Assembly: GCA_020002185.1 (NCBI GenBank)
Contig: CM034534.1
Span: 13,517,027-13,581,026, forward strand
Length of the DNA: 64,000 nt
Direction of reading: 5' to 3'
DNA from: Paraescarpia echinospica
Lineage: Eukaryota > Annelida > Polychaeta > Sabellida > Siboglinidae
Within the stretch, counting starts at the first letter, position 1, and each line of letters begins with the position of its first letter. Below the pieces are notes generated by a model that was not told the origin of the DNA, searched no databases, and was given only the letters and a program-made list of their open reading frames with translations. This document shows, piece by piece, positions 34,760-46,142 of this stretch. Position numbers and translations under genes: made by a program.

Positions 34760-34976
34760 GTCCACAGGCACCCCACTGATCGCAATCTTACTGATGCACC
34801 CTGCAGACAGACGTAGAGCAAGACTCACTCGTAGCACAGGTGACAGTGAGAATAATCATCCAAGAAGAATATTTTCAAACTTTATTCTTAACAAGTTATT
34901 GTGTTAACATTTCTTGTCAGTTATTCGTATGTTGGAATGATGAACTCTCGATAACGCAATGGCTTTCTCGTCCAAC

Positions 34977-35215
34977 CTCCTTTTGGGGGTCTTGTTATGC
35001 TTGACCCACCCTCCTTTTAGGGTCTTCTTATGCTTGGCCCACCCACCTTTGGGGGTTTTGTTATGCTTAGCCCACCCTCCTTTTGGGGTCTTCTTATGCT
35101 TGGCCCACCCACCTTTGGGGGTTTTGTTATGTTTGGTCTACCCTCCTTTTGGTGTCTTGTTCTGGCTGGCCCACCCTCCTCTCGAGTTCTTGTTATGTTT
35201 GGCCCAGCCTCCATC
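34977..35215. repeat. 33-bp minisatellite, about 7 copies
   Basis: Units alternate GGGTCTTCTTATGCTTGGCC and GGGGGTTTTGTTATGCTTAG types separated by CCACCCTCC or CCACCCACC. Because the unit length is a multiple of three it stays open in several frames; these are not genes. Confidence 0.9.
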
Positions 35216-35403
35216 AAACACATACATCATATCAAGGTACAGTAAATGCATGTCGATATGGCTGTCAGGCCTGGTGAAATTTAATTTCTTTGTCAATGTG
35301 ACATAGTAATACTAAGTCAGGGTGACATTGAAATTACTAAGTCGCTAAATAGATTAAGGAATGTATGAGTGTTTTATTACACATTTCATGACTGCATATA
35401 ATG

Positions 35404-36327
35404 CAGGGTTCGCAGTTTCTTCCGAATGGCAGTTTTTCCATGTTTCTTCTATTCTGGAAGAAATTATTTCTTCCAGTTTCTTCCGGAAGAAAATGTATGT
35501 AACTAAAAATATACTTATAAATAATTTTAAGCTAGTGATGTTGATATAAAGTATGGTTTTTAATATGGTAACTCTATCGCACAAAATAAATAAGACTTCT
35601 TATTTCAGGCATATGTGGGTATTTATGTACTAAGATTTTCACTTGTGTTGCAGTACATCTCACTGCAGGTAGAATACAGTTATTTATAATAAGTGGGCAG
35701 TTAGGTTTGTCTTGCTGTTCCCACATAGAATACTAAATGGCTTCACGTCCACCAGGCCTGACAGCCACCTAGTTCAGTTAGCTACATCTTACTCACTGGT
35801 TGAGTAGTGCAAATGTAAATACTAAGTCAAAGCAAAGTTGCTGTGCTAAGCAGATGATGACAGAGATATTCTAAACATATCTTTCAGTTTATATTTTATC
35901 CCAATTATGACATGTGATTAACACAAATACACAACATAAAACCAAGACATAGTGAACATATATTTCTTTCAATAGATATTGAATGGATAAACTTTGTTAT
36001 TGTGGCATACACCACATGGCTTACGGTGGGTAATAAAGGGAGCCATGCTCGATTTTTGTTTTAGGTGACTAATAATACAATTAATGAGGAAAAATATCAA
36101 TACGAACACAAATGCATACATTTTTATGTTATCCTAATATTATAATCATCAAATGTATCATATTTATACATTGAATAAAATCAATACAAAAATATATATC
36201 AGAATACTTTCCATTGTCTAACCCTAACTTCCACTTTCTTCCATTTTTTTGGAAGAAAGTGGAAGAAACCCCTTTCTTCCAGGCATCCCGGAAGAAATAG
36301 GTTTCTTCCAGAAGATATCAAACCCTG
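35404..36327. mobile_element. second non-autonomous hAT element
   Basis: Starts CAGGGTTCGC and ends AAACCCTG, with flanking exact 8-bp duplications ATATAATG (35396-35403 and 36328-36335). Subterminal TTCTTCC/GGAAGAA motifs recur at both ends and form local hairpins. No transposase. It lies in the intron between the two laminin-G exons. Confidence 0.92.
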
Positions 36328-36477
36328 ATATAATGGCATGCCAAAATGAAGCCCAGAAACGAGAGAAGTACATACCAACGAAGCCCTCCCTGAAGCCAGC
36401 CGACTGTGCGATGTGGCTGAAGTTTGGATGTCCTCCTATGTCCATGTCTGAGACGAAGTCGAGACCCTGGTAGTTGC

Positions 36478-37265
36478 CTGCAACGCCAACCTGACTGGTT
36501 GAGTGGTTGTAAGTGACACCTGTAATTGTGTGTGTGTTGCCTGTGCTATATCAAGATCACTTTGACCAGTTATTACAGTTGTTCTTGCTACTGTTTGCTA
36601 TGCTAACACAATTTTACCCAGGATACTTTGCATACAGCCAAAATTAACAAGTCAATGATGCCCTCACCACTACAGGTCATTCAATGCTATTTTCCCTAAT
36701 TTTTTTGTTTTCCTTCCCACAGCCACAGAGCCTTGCTGTTATGACCACATTTTAAGCAGTCTTCCAATGTTTTATTGAAGAAATTATTTTCTAAATAAGC
36801 ATATATATATATGATACATTTTTTATTCATTTTTTGATGAACCTACAGACACTTATAGGTTATCAAGGGATCTTTTTTGAATAAATGAAGCAAATTACCA
36901 TGACACTTACCCTTTCTAACATACATGTAATATTTTAAACCTGATTCTTGTGTATTGTAATAATAAATTGGTTACGTAATTGTGACTGTTTAGCAATAAC
37001 AACAATAGCAGAAAAATGGTTTTCCTAAAAATTAATTAGAAATTGGGAAGACAACTACAGAAAACTACAATTTGAGACAGCCTCAATGCTCAAACTTGAG
37101 CAACTATTGACCTCAAACTTGGACAATTATTGACCATTCATGGGATAAGCACTTGCGGTGAAGTAAGAATAAGATCACGACATATCGTCAAAACATCTTT
37201 ATTGCATTGCATATTGTAACATACAGATGGATGCAACTTAATTATTTCTGGTTAGCATCACTCAC
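36478..37265. other. no recognisable gene
   Basis: Upstream flank of the laminin-G exon: AT-rich intron-like or intergenic sequence with no supported exon. Confidence 0.4.
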
Positions 37266-37271
37266 ATAAAA

Positions 37272-37410
37272 AGGCCGAGATCACTCCTCGAACAGGCCGA
37301 GATCACTCCTCAAACAGGCCGAGATCACTGCCGCATAGGCCGAGGTCGCTGGCCGAGTTCACCGAAACAGGCCGAGATCACTCAGGCCGAGATCACGAAA
37401 GGCCGAGCAC
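37272..37410. repeat. ~22-bp tandem repeat
   Basis: About seven degenerate copies of AGGCCGAGATCACTCCTC plus a few bases. No coding potential. Confidence 0.85.
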
Positions 37411-37794
37411 TGCTGAGCAGAAAGCATTGGGCCAATCAGTTTACACCTCCATCAAGCATATTGGCAAGTTTAACCTGCCCCCCCCCCGGGTTAAGTAATT
37501 AATGGCACTGTCCATTGTGAGAGCAACATATGCATATGATTCCTTATGGCTACGACTCACTGATAACAGTGTCTTTCATTATGGACTTCCTGGCACACAT
37601 AAAATGAGTATGCCTTTTTTATGGTCAGAACTGGTAACAAGTACAAGTCATGCGACCAGTCTTTCTTCGCAATTTTGTACGGATCTCTTCCTCCTACAAG
37701 TGCTACCTTGTGCAAATAACGCATTTTTACATCCCCCGACAATGACTCGATGTACTTTTGTATACTTCCGCCAGAGTATACAAGTATAATAAAA

Positions 37795-37930
37795 TCGACA
37801 CATACCTCAGACGGGCGGGATACACATAGATAAAAGGGTCGAACTCTCGATAAGCCAAAGGGCTTCCTTGTCCACCTGCTACCTAGAGTTAATTCTCTGG
37901 GTGGCAATCTTGTTAAATCTTGTTAAATAA
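37795..37930 (-). mobile_element. LINE 3' tail fragment
   Basis: Matches the tails at 57650-57760 and 58050-58150: a segment CTCGATAAGCCAAAGGGCTT, CTTGTCCACCTGC, and the terminal repeated ATCTTGTTAAAT. Only the end of the element remains. Confidence 0.7.
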
Positions 37931-37949
37931 GAGTTTTGCGAAGCGCAAA

Positions 37950-38110
37950 AGCGACTGCTGTCACATCTGATGATCGCAAGAGAGCAGCACGTTCGCAGCT
38001 TCGCCAGTCCACCGTGAGGAACCACTATATTGGCAACGGTGCGCGCTTTATTCGAGGAAAACTCGGCAGTGTTTGTGACAGGCTTGGGTTTACTGATGAC
38101 ACAGCAGAGT
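37950..38110 (+). other. unidentified coding-like fragment
   Basis: An open stretch gives DDRKRAARSQLRQSTVRNHY, then IGNGARFIRGKLGSVCDRLG and FTDDTAE before a stop. The composition looks like real protein rather than repeat, but I cannot assign a family. It abuts the LINE tail at 37795-37930; it may be a gene or transposon fragment. Confidence 0.3.
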
Positions 38111-38489
38111 GACAGTCATAAACTACAGGTGACGCAACAGGAAGGGTGGGAAAAAGTGAGGGAGAGGGGGAGGGAAGAGTGGGGTAAAATACAGAGTGCT
38201 TAATTAATTGTTATTTCGGCAACCTTACGAAAGTGTCGACAGAAAAGACCAGCGAGACCATTCTTGTCGGAAAGAACCTGCTTCTGAATTCGGGATACCA
38301 GTCTCCGAACTTAAAACAATTATATAGAACACCATTGGAGACGTTTCATCAACGACTGTCACGAGGACTGCCCGCCGGGTGAATATAAGAAGACGACAAC
38401 GACGACGAAGATTGGATTTTATTGGGATAAACTGCTTGATGATGACGTAGTTGACGACGACAACAACGAGAGGAAGATATGCAGAGGGA

Positions 38490-38952
38490 GAGTGACAGCG
38501 AGTGAGTGGGTGAGTGGGTGAGTGGGTGAGTGGGTGGGTGGGTGGGTGGGTGAGTGAGTGAGTGGGTGAGTGAGTGAGAGTGATATATATATATAAATAA
38601 ATATGTGTGTGTGTGTGTGTGTATACATGGAGAGAGAGAGAGAGGGGGGGAGGGAGGGAGAGGAGGAGGGACGGGTGGAGGGAAGGAGGTAGGTATGTAT
38701 GTATGTAGGGAGAGAGGGAAGTAGTGATGGAAGGAGGGAGGGAGAGAGAGGGGGGAGGTAGGGAGGGATGGAGAGGGGTAGATAGGTAGGGAGGAAGGAA
38801 GGAAGCGAGGGAAGGGTGAAGGGATGGAGTGACGAGGGAGGGAGGGAGGTGGGTAGGTAGTAAAGTAGGGAGGTAGGGAGGCAGGCAGGCAGGCAGAGAG
38901 ACAGGCAGTCAGGCAGGCAGGCAGAGACGGAGAGGCGGAGAGTGAGAGAAGT
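38490..38952. repeat. compound purine/GT microsatellite block
   Basis: (GTGAGTGG)n and (GGGT)n at about 38500-38580, (TG)n near 38602, then GGGA/GGTA/GGCA-type repeats. The (GGGT)n part (about 38526-38552) has four or more G-triplets with single-base loops, a G-quadruplex motif. The long minus-strand Pro/Ser/Leu frame is an artefact. Confidence 0.9.
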
Positions 38953-39289
38953 GTTCACTCAATGCATCCGTGTTGTGATTAATGAAATGATGCACTACAA
39001 GTTGCATCCAATCCATATAGGTCGGCTTTTCAATTACCGATATTCTATAATGTCATCGCGGTGCTTCAGTCTACAAGATTTTGATCTTGGTCGATCTTCG
39101 TACATGTGTACGTATTGTTGACAAGAATCGTCACAATGCTATATCCGGTGGATGTTAATAACGAGTCATACAAGAAATTATTTCTAAAACAATTTTATGC
39201 CATAGTTGTAGCTATAATCTAGTTTAAAATACAATGCCACAAGAACATCCAACATAAACAATCCACGTCATCAACCTTTTGCAGCCATA

Positions 39290-40245
39290 TTATTCCGTTG
39301 TTGGCCAAAGGCCTCAGCATATCGTTTCCAGATCTGCCTGTCTTGCGCTATCCTCTGCCAGATGGAGCCCTTCCACTACTCGTCTAGTTCGTCTCTCCAC
39401 CGTCTCGTCGGTCTTCCTCTAGATCGTTTCTCTCCGTAAGGTCTCCAGGTTGTGATACGCGATGTCCATCGGTTTCGTAGTCTGCTGATGTGCCCTGCCC
39501 AGGTCCACTTCTGCTTCTGATTTGTTCTATTACGTCTATGACATTTGTTCTCTCTCTTACCCAGATGTTTGTTTTTCACTCCCGATATGTGATGTTTAAC
39601 ATACTTCTTTCCATCCTTGTTTGTGCGGCTGCTAGCTTGTTCTTTGCCTGGATGGCGAGTGCCCATGTTTCCGCGCCGTATGTCTTCGCTGGAAGTATGC
39701 ATAAGTTGTAGACTTGTCTCTTCAAACAGCTTCCAAAGTTACCCTGTCGCGGTGGTTGGTGAATGCTGTCCAGCCAGCCGGTCGTGATTCTTCGTTTGTG
39801 TCTCTGTTGCAGTATCGCTGTCCCAGGTAGACATACCTTTCAACGTTCTCTATCTGCGTGGTATATATATATATCAGAAATATATATATTGGTGTGTCGT
39901 TTTCTACCATCACTCTTTTCTTCGAAATGTTCATGTTAGGACCTTGTTTTTCACTTTCATCAGCTCCTGCAGCATTTTTGTAGTTCTTGCGGTGTAATAG
40001 CGCATATGAGTATGTCGTCGGCGAAGCGAAGATGGCTGAGATATTCTCTATCTATACTCAAGCCTCTGGTTTCCCAGGTCAGTGTTCGAATATATGTTTG
40101 AGTGTTGCCGTAAGCAGCTTGGGCGATATGGTGTCACCCTATCGTACTCCCCTCTTGATGTTGATCTTGTTGCTTGGAATCTCCTCACCTTATGTTTTGT
40201 TATTTATTTTACATTATACCAGGTTTAGCATAAGGTTATATGCTT
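39290..40245 (-). mobile_element. RTE-type LINE C-terminal fragment
   Basis: Minus-strand frames read ENVERYVYLGQRY, RPAGWTAFTNHRDR, then KWTWAGHISRLRNRWTSRIT and GRPTRRWRDELDE, the distinctive tail of RTE-like endonuclease/reverse transcriptase polyproteins. Several frameshifts. Only the region after the RT core is present. Confidence 0.85.
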
Positions 40246-40834
40246 GTACTTTTTAAATTATAATTTAAACACGAATCTATTGCATGTATCATTTGAAATG
40301 TTTGATTGGTTAAATAAAACAAATTCTTATTCCTTTTAACTGTGTTAACAAAAGTCAGACGTATCCAGAACTCCGCTGTCGGTTTGGGCACAGACATAAC
40401 GTCGGAAGACAGGGGGTGGGGGTGCTGTTGGAGATTTTTCGCGGAGACGTTAAACATTTTAATATTTTGCCTTGCCTTTCACTCTCATTCATCGCTCAGT
40501 TGTAGAGAAACATTTCCACAAGTACGGTCTCAATCTTGCCACGAAAAAACAAGGATGCAAGAGTATTGTTGACAATTCTCACGAAAAAGATACGATCTGT
40601 TTTCCAAAATATCCTAAGTTAGTCATCTTTACACCAAAATACAAACTGGAATGGTGATCAGGCAACACTTTAAAAAAACAACACTCAGTATTGGAGATAA
40701 GCCCCCCCTCTTTCAACATTGGGTGATGAGCTCCCTTGCTCTACCCCCCCCTCCCCCCGGATCCAACGCCTACTCAGTTGTAATCAGGATACGTGGGCCT
40801 GTTCATGATATCCCTAATTTGGTTGGTGCAACCC

Positions 40835-41095
40835 ACATATATATATATATATATAAACATATATATATAAACATATATATATATAAACATATATATAAAC
40901 ATATATATATAAACATATGTTATATGTTAATTACCCCCACCGATCTACAGCATAATACATTGTTTATATATATATAAACATATAAATATATATATATATA
41001 AACATATATATATATATAAACATATATATATATAAACATATATATAAACAATGTATTATGCTGTAGATCGGTGGGGGTAATTAACATATAACATA
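40835..41095. repeat. AT-rich repeats with a ~60-bp perfect palindrome
   Basis: Arms 40916-40975 and 41035-41095 are inverted copies (TTAATTACCCCCACCGATCT and CTGTAGATCGGTGGGGGTAA), joined by (ACATATAT)n sequence. It can fold into a long cruciform; it may be a small MITE. Confidence 0.85.
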
Positions 41096-41184
41096 GTTTG
41101 ACATAATTGTCGTTAATTGCAAACGTCCATTGAATTAGTTGTTTCCCATGACGAGGGGAAATGCATGAAAAACTGGTTGCTAAG

Positions 41185-41500
41185 TACGCACGCACACATG
41201 CACGTATGTCTGTTTTTATATGCATGTATGTATTTGTGTATGCGTGTATGTGCACGAGTTTATGCGTGTAGCGTGTGTTTATGTGTGTATATGTGAATCG
41301 TGACTTTATGTACGTGTGCATGTATGTACGTGTGCATGTATGTACGTGTGCACGTATGTACAAGAGTGCATGTATGTACAAGTGTGCGCGTATTTACAAG
41401 TGTGCGTGTATGTACAAGTTTGCATGTATATACGTGTGCATGTATGTAAGTGTGCATGTATGTACAAGAGTGCCTGTATGTACAAATGTGCATGCAACGT
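41185..41500. repeat. ~14-bp GTGCATGTATGTAC repeats
   Basis: About 20 degenerate units of GTGCATGTATGTACAA/GT type. Long Cys/Val/Met or His/Thr frames on both strands are artefacts. Confidence 0.9.
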
Positions 41501-41599
41501 TTTTTTAAATCGTTCGTATGTACGTACATACGTTCACCCTTTAAAATATTACTGATTATACATTGTATTAGGAAACACTAATTATATAGTACCCTTAAA

Positions 41600-41619
41600 A
41601 TGACCTTACGGAATCGTAT

Positions 41620-41650
<31 letters not shown>

Positions 41651-44175
41651 TATTTTTAATATTCATTATACTAGTTATATAATAACAATATACCCTAATA
41701 CTAATAACACTTGTATGCAATAATATTTATGTATGCAATCATATTTAATATACTAGTAATACAAAGTATCAAATTGTGTCATTATTATCAGATTCCTGCA
41801 TGCTGCGTTATTAATTTTAAGATAGGTAGGTTTTCGAATTGTTGTCTGCTTCCTGTGAAATATCCTGTCCTGTTGACACGAATCAACCAAGCCGTCACAA
41901 ATACCACTGACGAATCTTACATGTTGGAAGAAACCATAAAACAACTTCATCTCAGTGAAACCGCACCAGTGCGGTGATTCGTTCCGAGTTTGTGGCACGC
42001 GTCGCTCGGGTTCTCTCAGTAATTAATAAGCTCCACTACTAGGGCGTCTTGGCCAACTCTCTGATTTGTCGCTAGATTCTTGCTCGTTCCGCGCTGCAAG
42101 AGTCCCGATGTCTGCAATTCCGTTCTTTTTACTCAACTGTTTTTTAAGGTTGTTGTCTGTTCCGTGGCCAGGAATCAGCCAGGGTGGTAATTACTCAAAA
42201 GGAATTGGCTGTCGTGAAAATGGAAACATCGCAACCACTAAGACATCAGAGAGATGAGCTGCGAAAGTATACGTATCATCTGAATGTTTTGTTTACGCTT
42301 CGCGGACTAAAAATTCCAAAATGCGAAACGTGTTCCGGTTTTATAATAATTATTTAATCTAGTTTTAAGAATGTTATATTAATTAATATAAAAAATAATT
42401 ACAGATAATCTTCCTTTAGTGTCGTAAGCCTACCATATACCCCAACGATATGCCGTGTTTTGCATACCATGCGTTTAATCCAACCAAGTCGTTGATGTGT
42501 TCATGGGTATCACATGCATTTTTTAAGTTTAATATTTTCTCTTCGTCCAGTCTACTAATAAAATGGTGGCTTCACTCAATGTCTACTGGTACCAAAGCTC
42601 CTGCAGTTCGAAGGATATCTTGTTATTGCGAATTATGTCTCATGCATCGTTATCTTTGTATAAATAGTACTATCCTAAATAGAAGTGGCTTCAGAATGCA
42701 TAAAGCAGCAGCATCCAGCCCATCTTTAAAATCCGAATTTGTGGATTGGGGTTACTCCCTGCTTGTATCGCATCTCCAACAGGATAATCGCCTTCTTCCT
42801 AATCATTTTACTTGACACCTCTGGCTTTGGAGGGATTGGCGGTGGAGTGGAGATTGAGAGCGACAGTCAGAGGGGAGTGGAGACTTTTGGTGCAGAGAGC
42901 AGCACAAAACAGTGGTGGGAAAGAAAAAAATACATACCGAGGACGAACCAGCCTCACTCGGACATAGGATCGCAACAACTATGGCTTCAAAAGGTTTTGT
43001 CATGCTGTTTCTTTCTAATAAAACATATATGTTAATCCCCGTTTTTGTCTTTCTTCCATCTTCCATTTCAAATATCAGCTCGCCATATTGCATGCCTACG
43101 ACACATTTTACATTCCCCCTCTTACGTGTATGTTCGCTTGAATGGCGGTTATGAGTCTATTTCACGACTTTTCTATTCACCAAGTTGTGTATTTTTGAAT
43201 AGATGACTTACCACATTTCACACGGACAGAAGCAGTAAGGTTATTGTTATGTGAAAGGGTGACGGTGGACAGGAAACCACGAAGTCTAAATAGTTGCTCC
43301 TCTACCAAATAGATCTACAAACACAAACCAACGAACAATTCGTCAAACATACGTCCACGATTCCCTCGATCAACATCATCACGGACCTTTCACGCGTAAT
43401 TAGTCTTACAAATGCAAACACCACGAGAGGCTACAATTTCTCCTCGCTGAGTCAACAGTGCTGCCGAAATGAACAAGTCAAAATGTCCGATAACACCTGG
43501 TATATACGCTGTACGTCGACTAGTTTAATCCAGGTAATGTCGTCACCCCTTTCATGTACGCTATTCGCAACCATTTAAGTTAGCGTCGCCGTTTCCCTGA
43601 CGTTCGTCTTTGAAGCAAGGGACAATTATAGGCTTCATTACCTGTCGTTCGGGGCGCGTGTTGATGTTTGCTTGCGGCGGGCGAAAGTGGCTGGCCGTCG
43701 GGCCGATTGGCGGTACTCAACGCGTGCCGTCGACCATTCCCCCGGGGAAAATAAATCCGGGGTAAGTATCGCGTTTCCAAATATTGTTATTCAATAGACG
43801 GCGGTCACGTGACCCGGCACGTGCGCGCACAAAGGGAGGGGAATTCGATGATTGCGCGTTAATTTGCGCCGTGTCTACGGAGTGGGGCTGGGGAAGGGTG
43901 GGTCGCTTGTCGTCGCTCGCCAAGACCACCCACAGTCTACGGGGGCTATTGAATAGCTGAATTGTCTGGCAATTATGCACTGCTTTGAAAAGAGTACAAT
44001 TATATTGTTTTAGTACGTGATTATAGATAGACTACGCGAAGTGTGTGTGTGTGTGTGTGCGCGCGCGCGTGTGTGTTTAGCTTCTAGTGACGTCTAAAAC
44101 GATATATAAAATTAATATTTAAATACTGTTAAACGTATAGTTTCTTGACGTCTTATTGTGGTCAGTGGAGTAGCG
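41600..44175. other. gene-poor stretch, no supported gene
   Basis: A (TA)n run at about 41620-41650, then mixed sequence, GC-rich near 43.6-43.95 kb. Several frames of 60-120 codons exist on both strands, but none shows a domain, repeat logic or consistent splice context. Confidence 0.4.
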
Positions 44176-44180
44176 AAGAT

Positions 44181-44400
44181 ACATGGTGTCCCATAAGTCT
44201 GGACTCATTGGAAACATGTACCATCATTACTCCTGACTACATTCACTGGATATCTCGTCGGGATTTGTATATCGGGAACTATGGTGAACACATTGATCAA
44301 TTTCTGTGAATTTGTATTGTATTGCCATTTTTCATTATTTTTCATTCCCTGGCGGTTCTTTTTATTGTTCCTATGATTCCAGACTTATGGGACACCCTGT
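44181..44400. mobile_element. mariner-like MITE
   Basis: 220 bp bounded by inverted termini ACATGGTGTCCCATAAGTCT and AGACTTATGGGACACCCTGT, the 'ggtgtcccataagt' pattern of mariner-type TIRs. No coding capacity. The TA duplication is not clear at the right end. Confidence 0.75.
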
Positions 44401-44894
44401 TTATACTCGTGTCTCACCACCTAAAGTTTTCTAGGGGGCTCAACCCCTCAAAAGTCTCCTCGGTGCGATGCCCCGACCCGATTAGTCGCCTATTGCATAC
44501 TCGTAGGCCCACCGTACACATGTGATCTAAAGGCAGGCCTATTTCTATTCGCATCAATATAATTATATGGTGTTAAATGGCATATATATCTTGTCCGCTC
44601 CACTTAAACAAATGTAATAATGTTGCGATCGCAGGTAGTGTTATCCAATGTTACTTAATGCAACTTAGTTTTGTATCGGGTTACTATTAACTGGAGGTGG
44701 TGAAGCTAGAGTGAGTTTAAGTTAGTGGTGTTAAGTGTTGGAATGTGCATTAATTTATTACTCTGGCGCTGTTTTCTTGGCTTTCGATCAGCGACTGTAG
44801 TCGCACTATTCTTTACATATTAAAATAAATTGTTTGTAATTTATTGTTCACGTATTTTTTTTATTTTTTAGAATATCATTATTCGTTAGTTAGT

Positions 44895-45095
44895 TAGTTA
44901 ACGTGAATGCTTGCGTGCGTGCATTCACACGCACACAAACACACGCGCACACGCACTGTGTGGTCGCAAACACGCGCGCGCACGCTCGCGCACACGCATG
45001 CACGCACACGTGCTAACGTGCACAGGCGGACAAGCACACACACGCACACACGCACGCACGCACCCACCCACCCCACCCTCCACCCACACACACAC
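44895..45095. repeat. CA/CGCA-rich simple repeat
   Basis: Runs of CACGCACA, CGCGCGCACG and CCACCCA. Frames across it on both strands are artefacts. Confidence 0.9.
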
Positions 45096-45985
45096 CACCT
45101 AGATGGTGGTCGCTCACTGCTGTTCCGTTCCGTCAGTAGGAATTTGGTCGCCTTGTTTGCTTTTAGTAATTCTAAGAACGCTCGTGTACAATAAACAGTT
45201 TGCTTTCACGATCCACAGACAGTTTATGCATGACGATTATTCACGTCATGATTTCTATATGTAATGTTTTACTTCCAACTTTGCGTCAATTGTTTTAAAA
45301 TACAGAATGCTCCGTCGGTCAACGAATCAGTATTCTTAGATGTACTGTAGGTGCCATTGCTTCTCAACATGAATCTAACAGAATCCGGTATCAACACGTG
45401 CGGCTAGAATGTGTAGGTTTTCATTATAATTAGGCTAATTATTTTGCGGTTTATATTTTATTTGACTTTGCAGTTAGGCCCTCCCTACAAATTGAGCGAT
45501 TGAAACAGTGTAGACCCTTACAACTGGTCCAGAGAAAGCTGACAAAAACTTATATTTAAACAATCATTGTTTTGACCGAACTTCTTATAGATGTATCGAT
45601 CCTATTTCTGTGTTACGATTATGTGTAATCGTATGCGGTCATTCAAATCATCCCGTTTTTCATAGTTTACTTACTTTATGTGATGCTATGGAGTTGTTGT
45701 ATTTTCAGATGAAAATAAAACATTGATTGATTGACCAATTAATTCTTCTTCCACATATCTGAGCAGAAACAATTACCGTCGATACGCATCGTCTGTCCCT
45801 TTCTCCGGTTAAATGGTGAATTAATATAAGCATATTACTAGCAATTAATAAAACAATTAGCGGTCGAATTAATATGTCACGGGACTCCCGTACTGTCAAT
45901 ATCCGCCCCGTGCAGACACCTGTAGTTGTCCGCTTGTCTGGCATTGCCATCGGCTGTCTGGCCGTCTCAGACCGTGGACAAAAGC
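45096..45985. other. intergenic sequence upstream of glass
   Basis: No exon supported. The stretch ending ATGAAAATAAAACATTGATTGATTG near 45720 looks like the 3' end of an old retroelement (short ATTG-type tail), but I could not confirm coding remains. Confidence 0.35.
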
Positions 45986-45992
45986 CGCCGTC

Positions 45993-46043
45993 GGATTACG
46001 CTGGACGCGGCCGTGACGTCATGAAAGGGAGACGCTATTTAAG
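45993..46043 (+). promoter_or_regulatory. putative glass promoter: GGATTA, CRE, TATA-like
   Basis: Contains GGATTA (45993-45998, complement of the Otx/K50 homeodomain core TAATCC), a perfect CRE palindrome TGACGTCA (46014-46021) and a TATA-like TATTTAAG (46036-46043), all within 51 bp, in a GC- and CpG-rich stretch. A donor-like site follows about 100 bp downstream. Binding is inferred from motifs alone; the link to glass rests on orientation and order. Confidence 0.5.
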
Positions 46044-46065
46044 AGATGCTGGAGGCGGGGCGCGC

Positions 46066-46142
46066 GACACTCCAGGGCGAGTTAGATGAGTTCGGATCGG
46101 CGACGGACATCACTTCATATCTGACGCTCACACCGACCCAAG
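46066..46142 (+). other. putative non-coding first exon of glass
   Basis: Sequence between the expected start site (about 25-30 bp after the TATA-like box) and a donor AAG|GTTAGT at 46143. It has a short upstream reading frame (ATG at 46088, 12 codons then TGA), so it cannot supply the glass N-terminus. Inferred; an acceptor just before 48882 would complete the intron. Confidence 0.4.

Larger units (their letters stand above)
33345..36477 (-). pseudogene. laminin-G/EGF matrix protein, 3' exons (perlecan/agrin-like)
   Basis: Exon 36376-36477 encodes DMDIGGHPNFSHIAQSAGF and REGFVG; it splices in phase to an exon beginning at 34800 that reads GCISKIAISGVPVDLGG (the end of a laminin G domain), then NCPVCVRNICGSNGSC and YQCICNKGFSGTHCE (an EGF domain), and stops at 33345-33347, with a minus-strand AATAAA near 33300. 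Such tandem LamG-EGF modules occur in perlecan, agrin and related secreted matrix proteins that bind dystroglycan or integrins. The last exon is split by a 1.2-kb hAT insertion and carries TGA at 33444-33446 in the EGF part, so this copy looks dead. Confidence 0.75.

Noticed and set aside
34977..35306. Leu/Pro-rich 115-codon frame (plus) and Pro/Gly frame (minus)
   Set aside because: Both are translations of a 33-bp minisatellite whose length is a multiple of three.
38419..38958. 179-codon minus-strand Pro/Ser/Leu frame
   Set aside because: Translation of GGGA/GGGT simple repeats; no domain or splice context.
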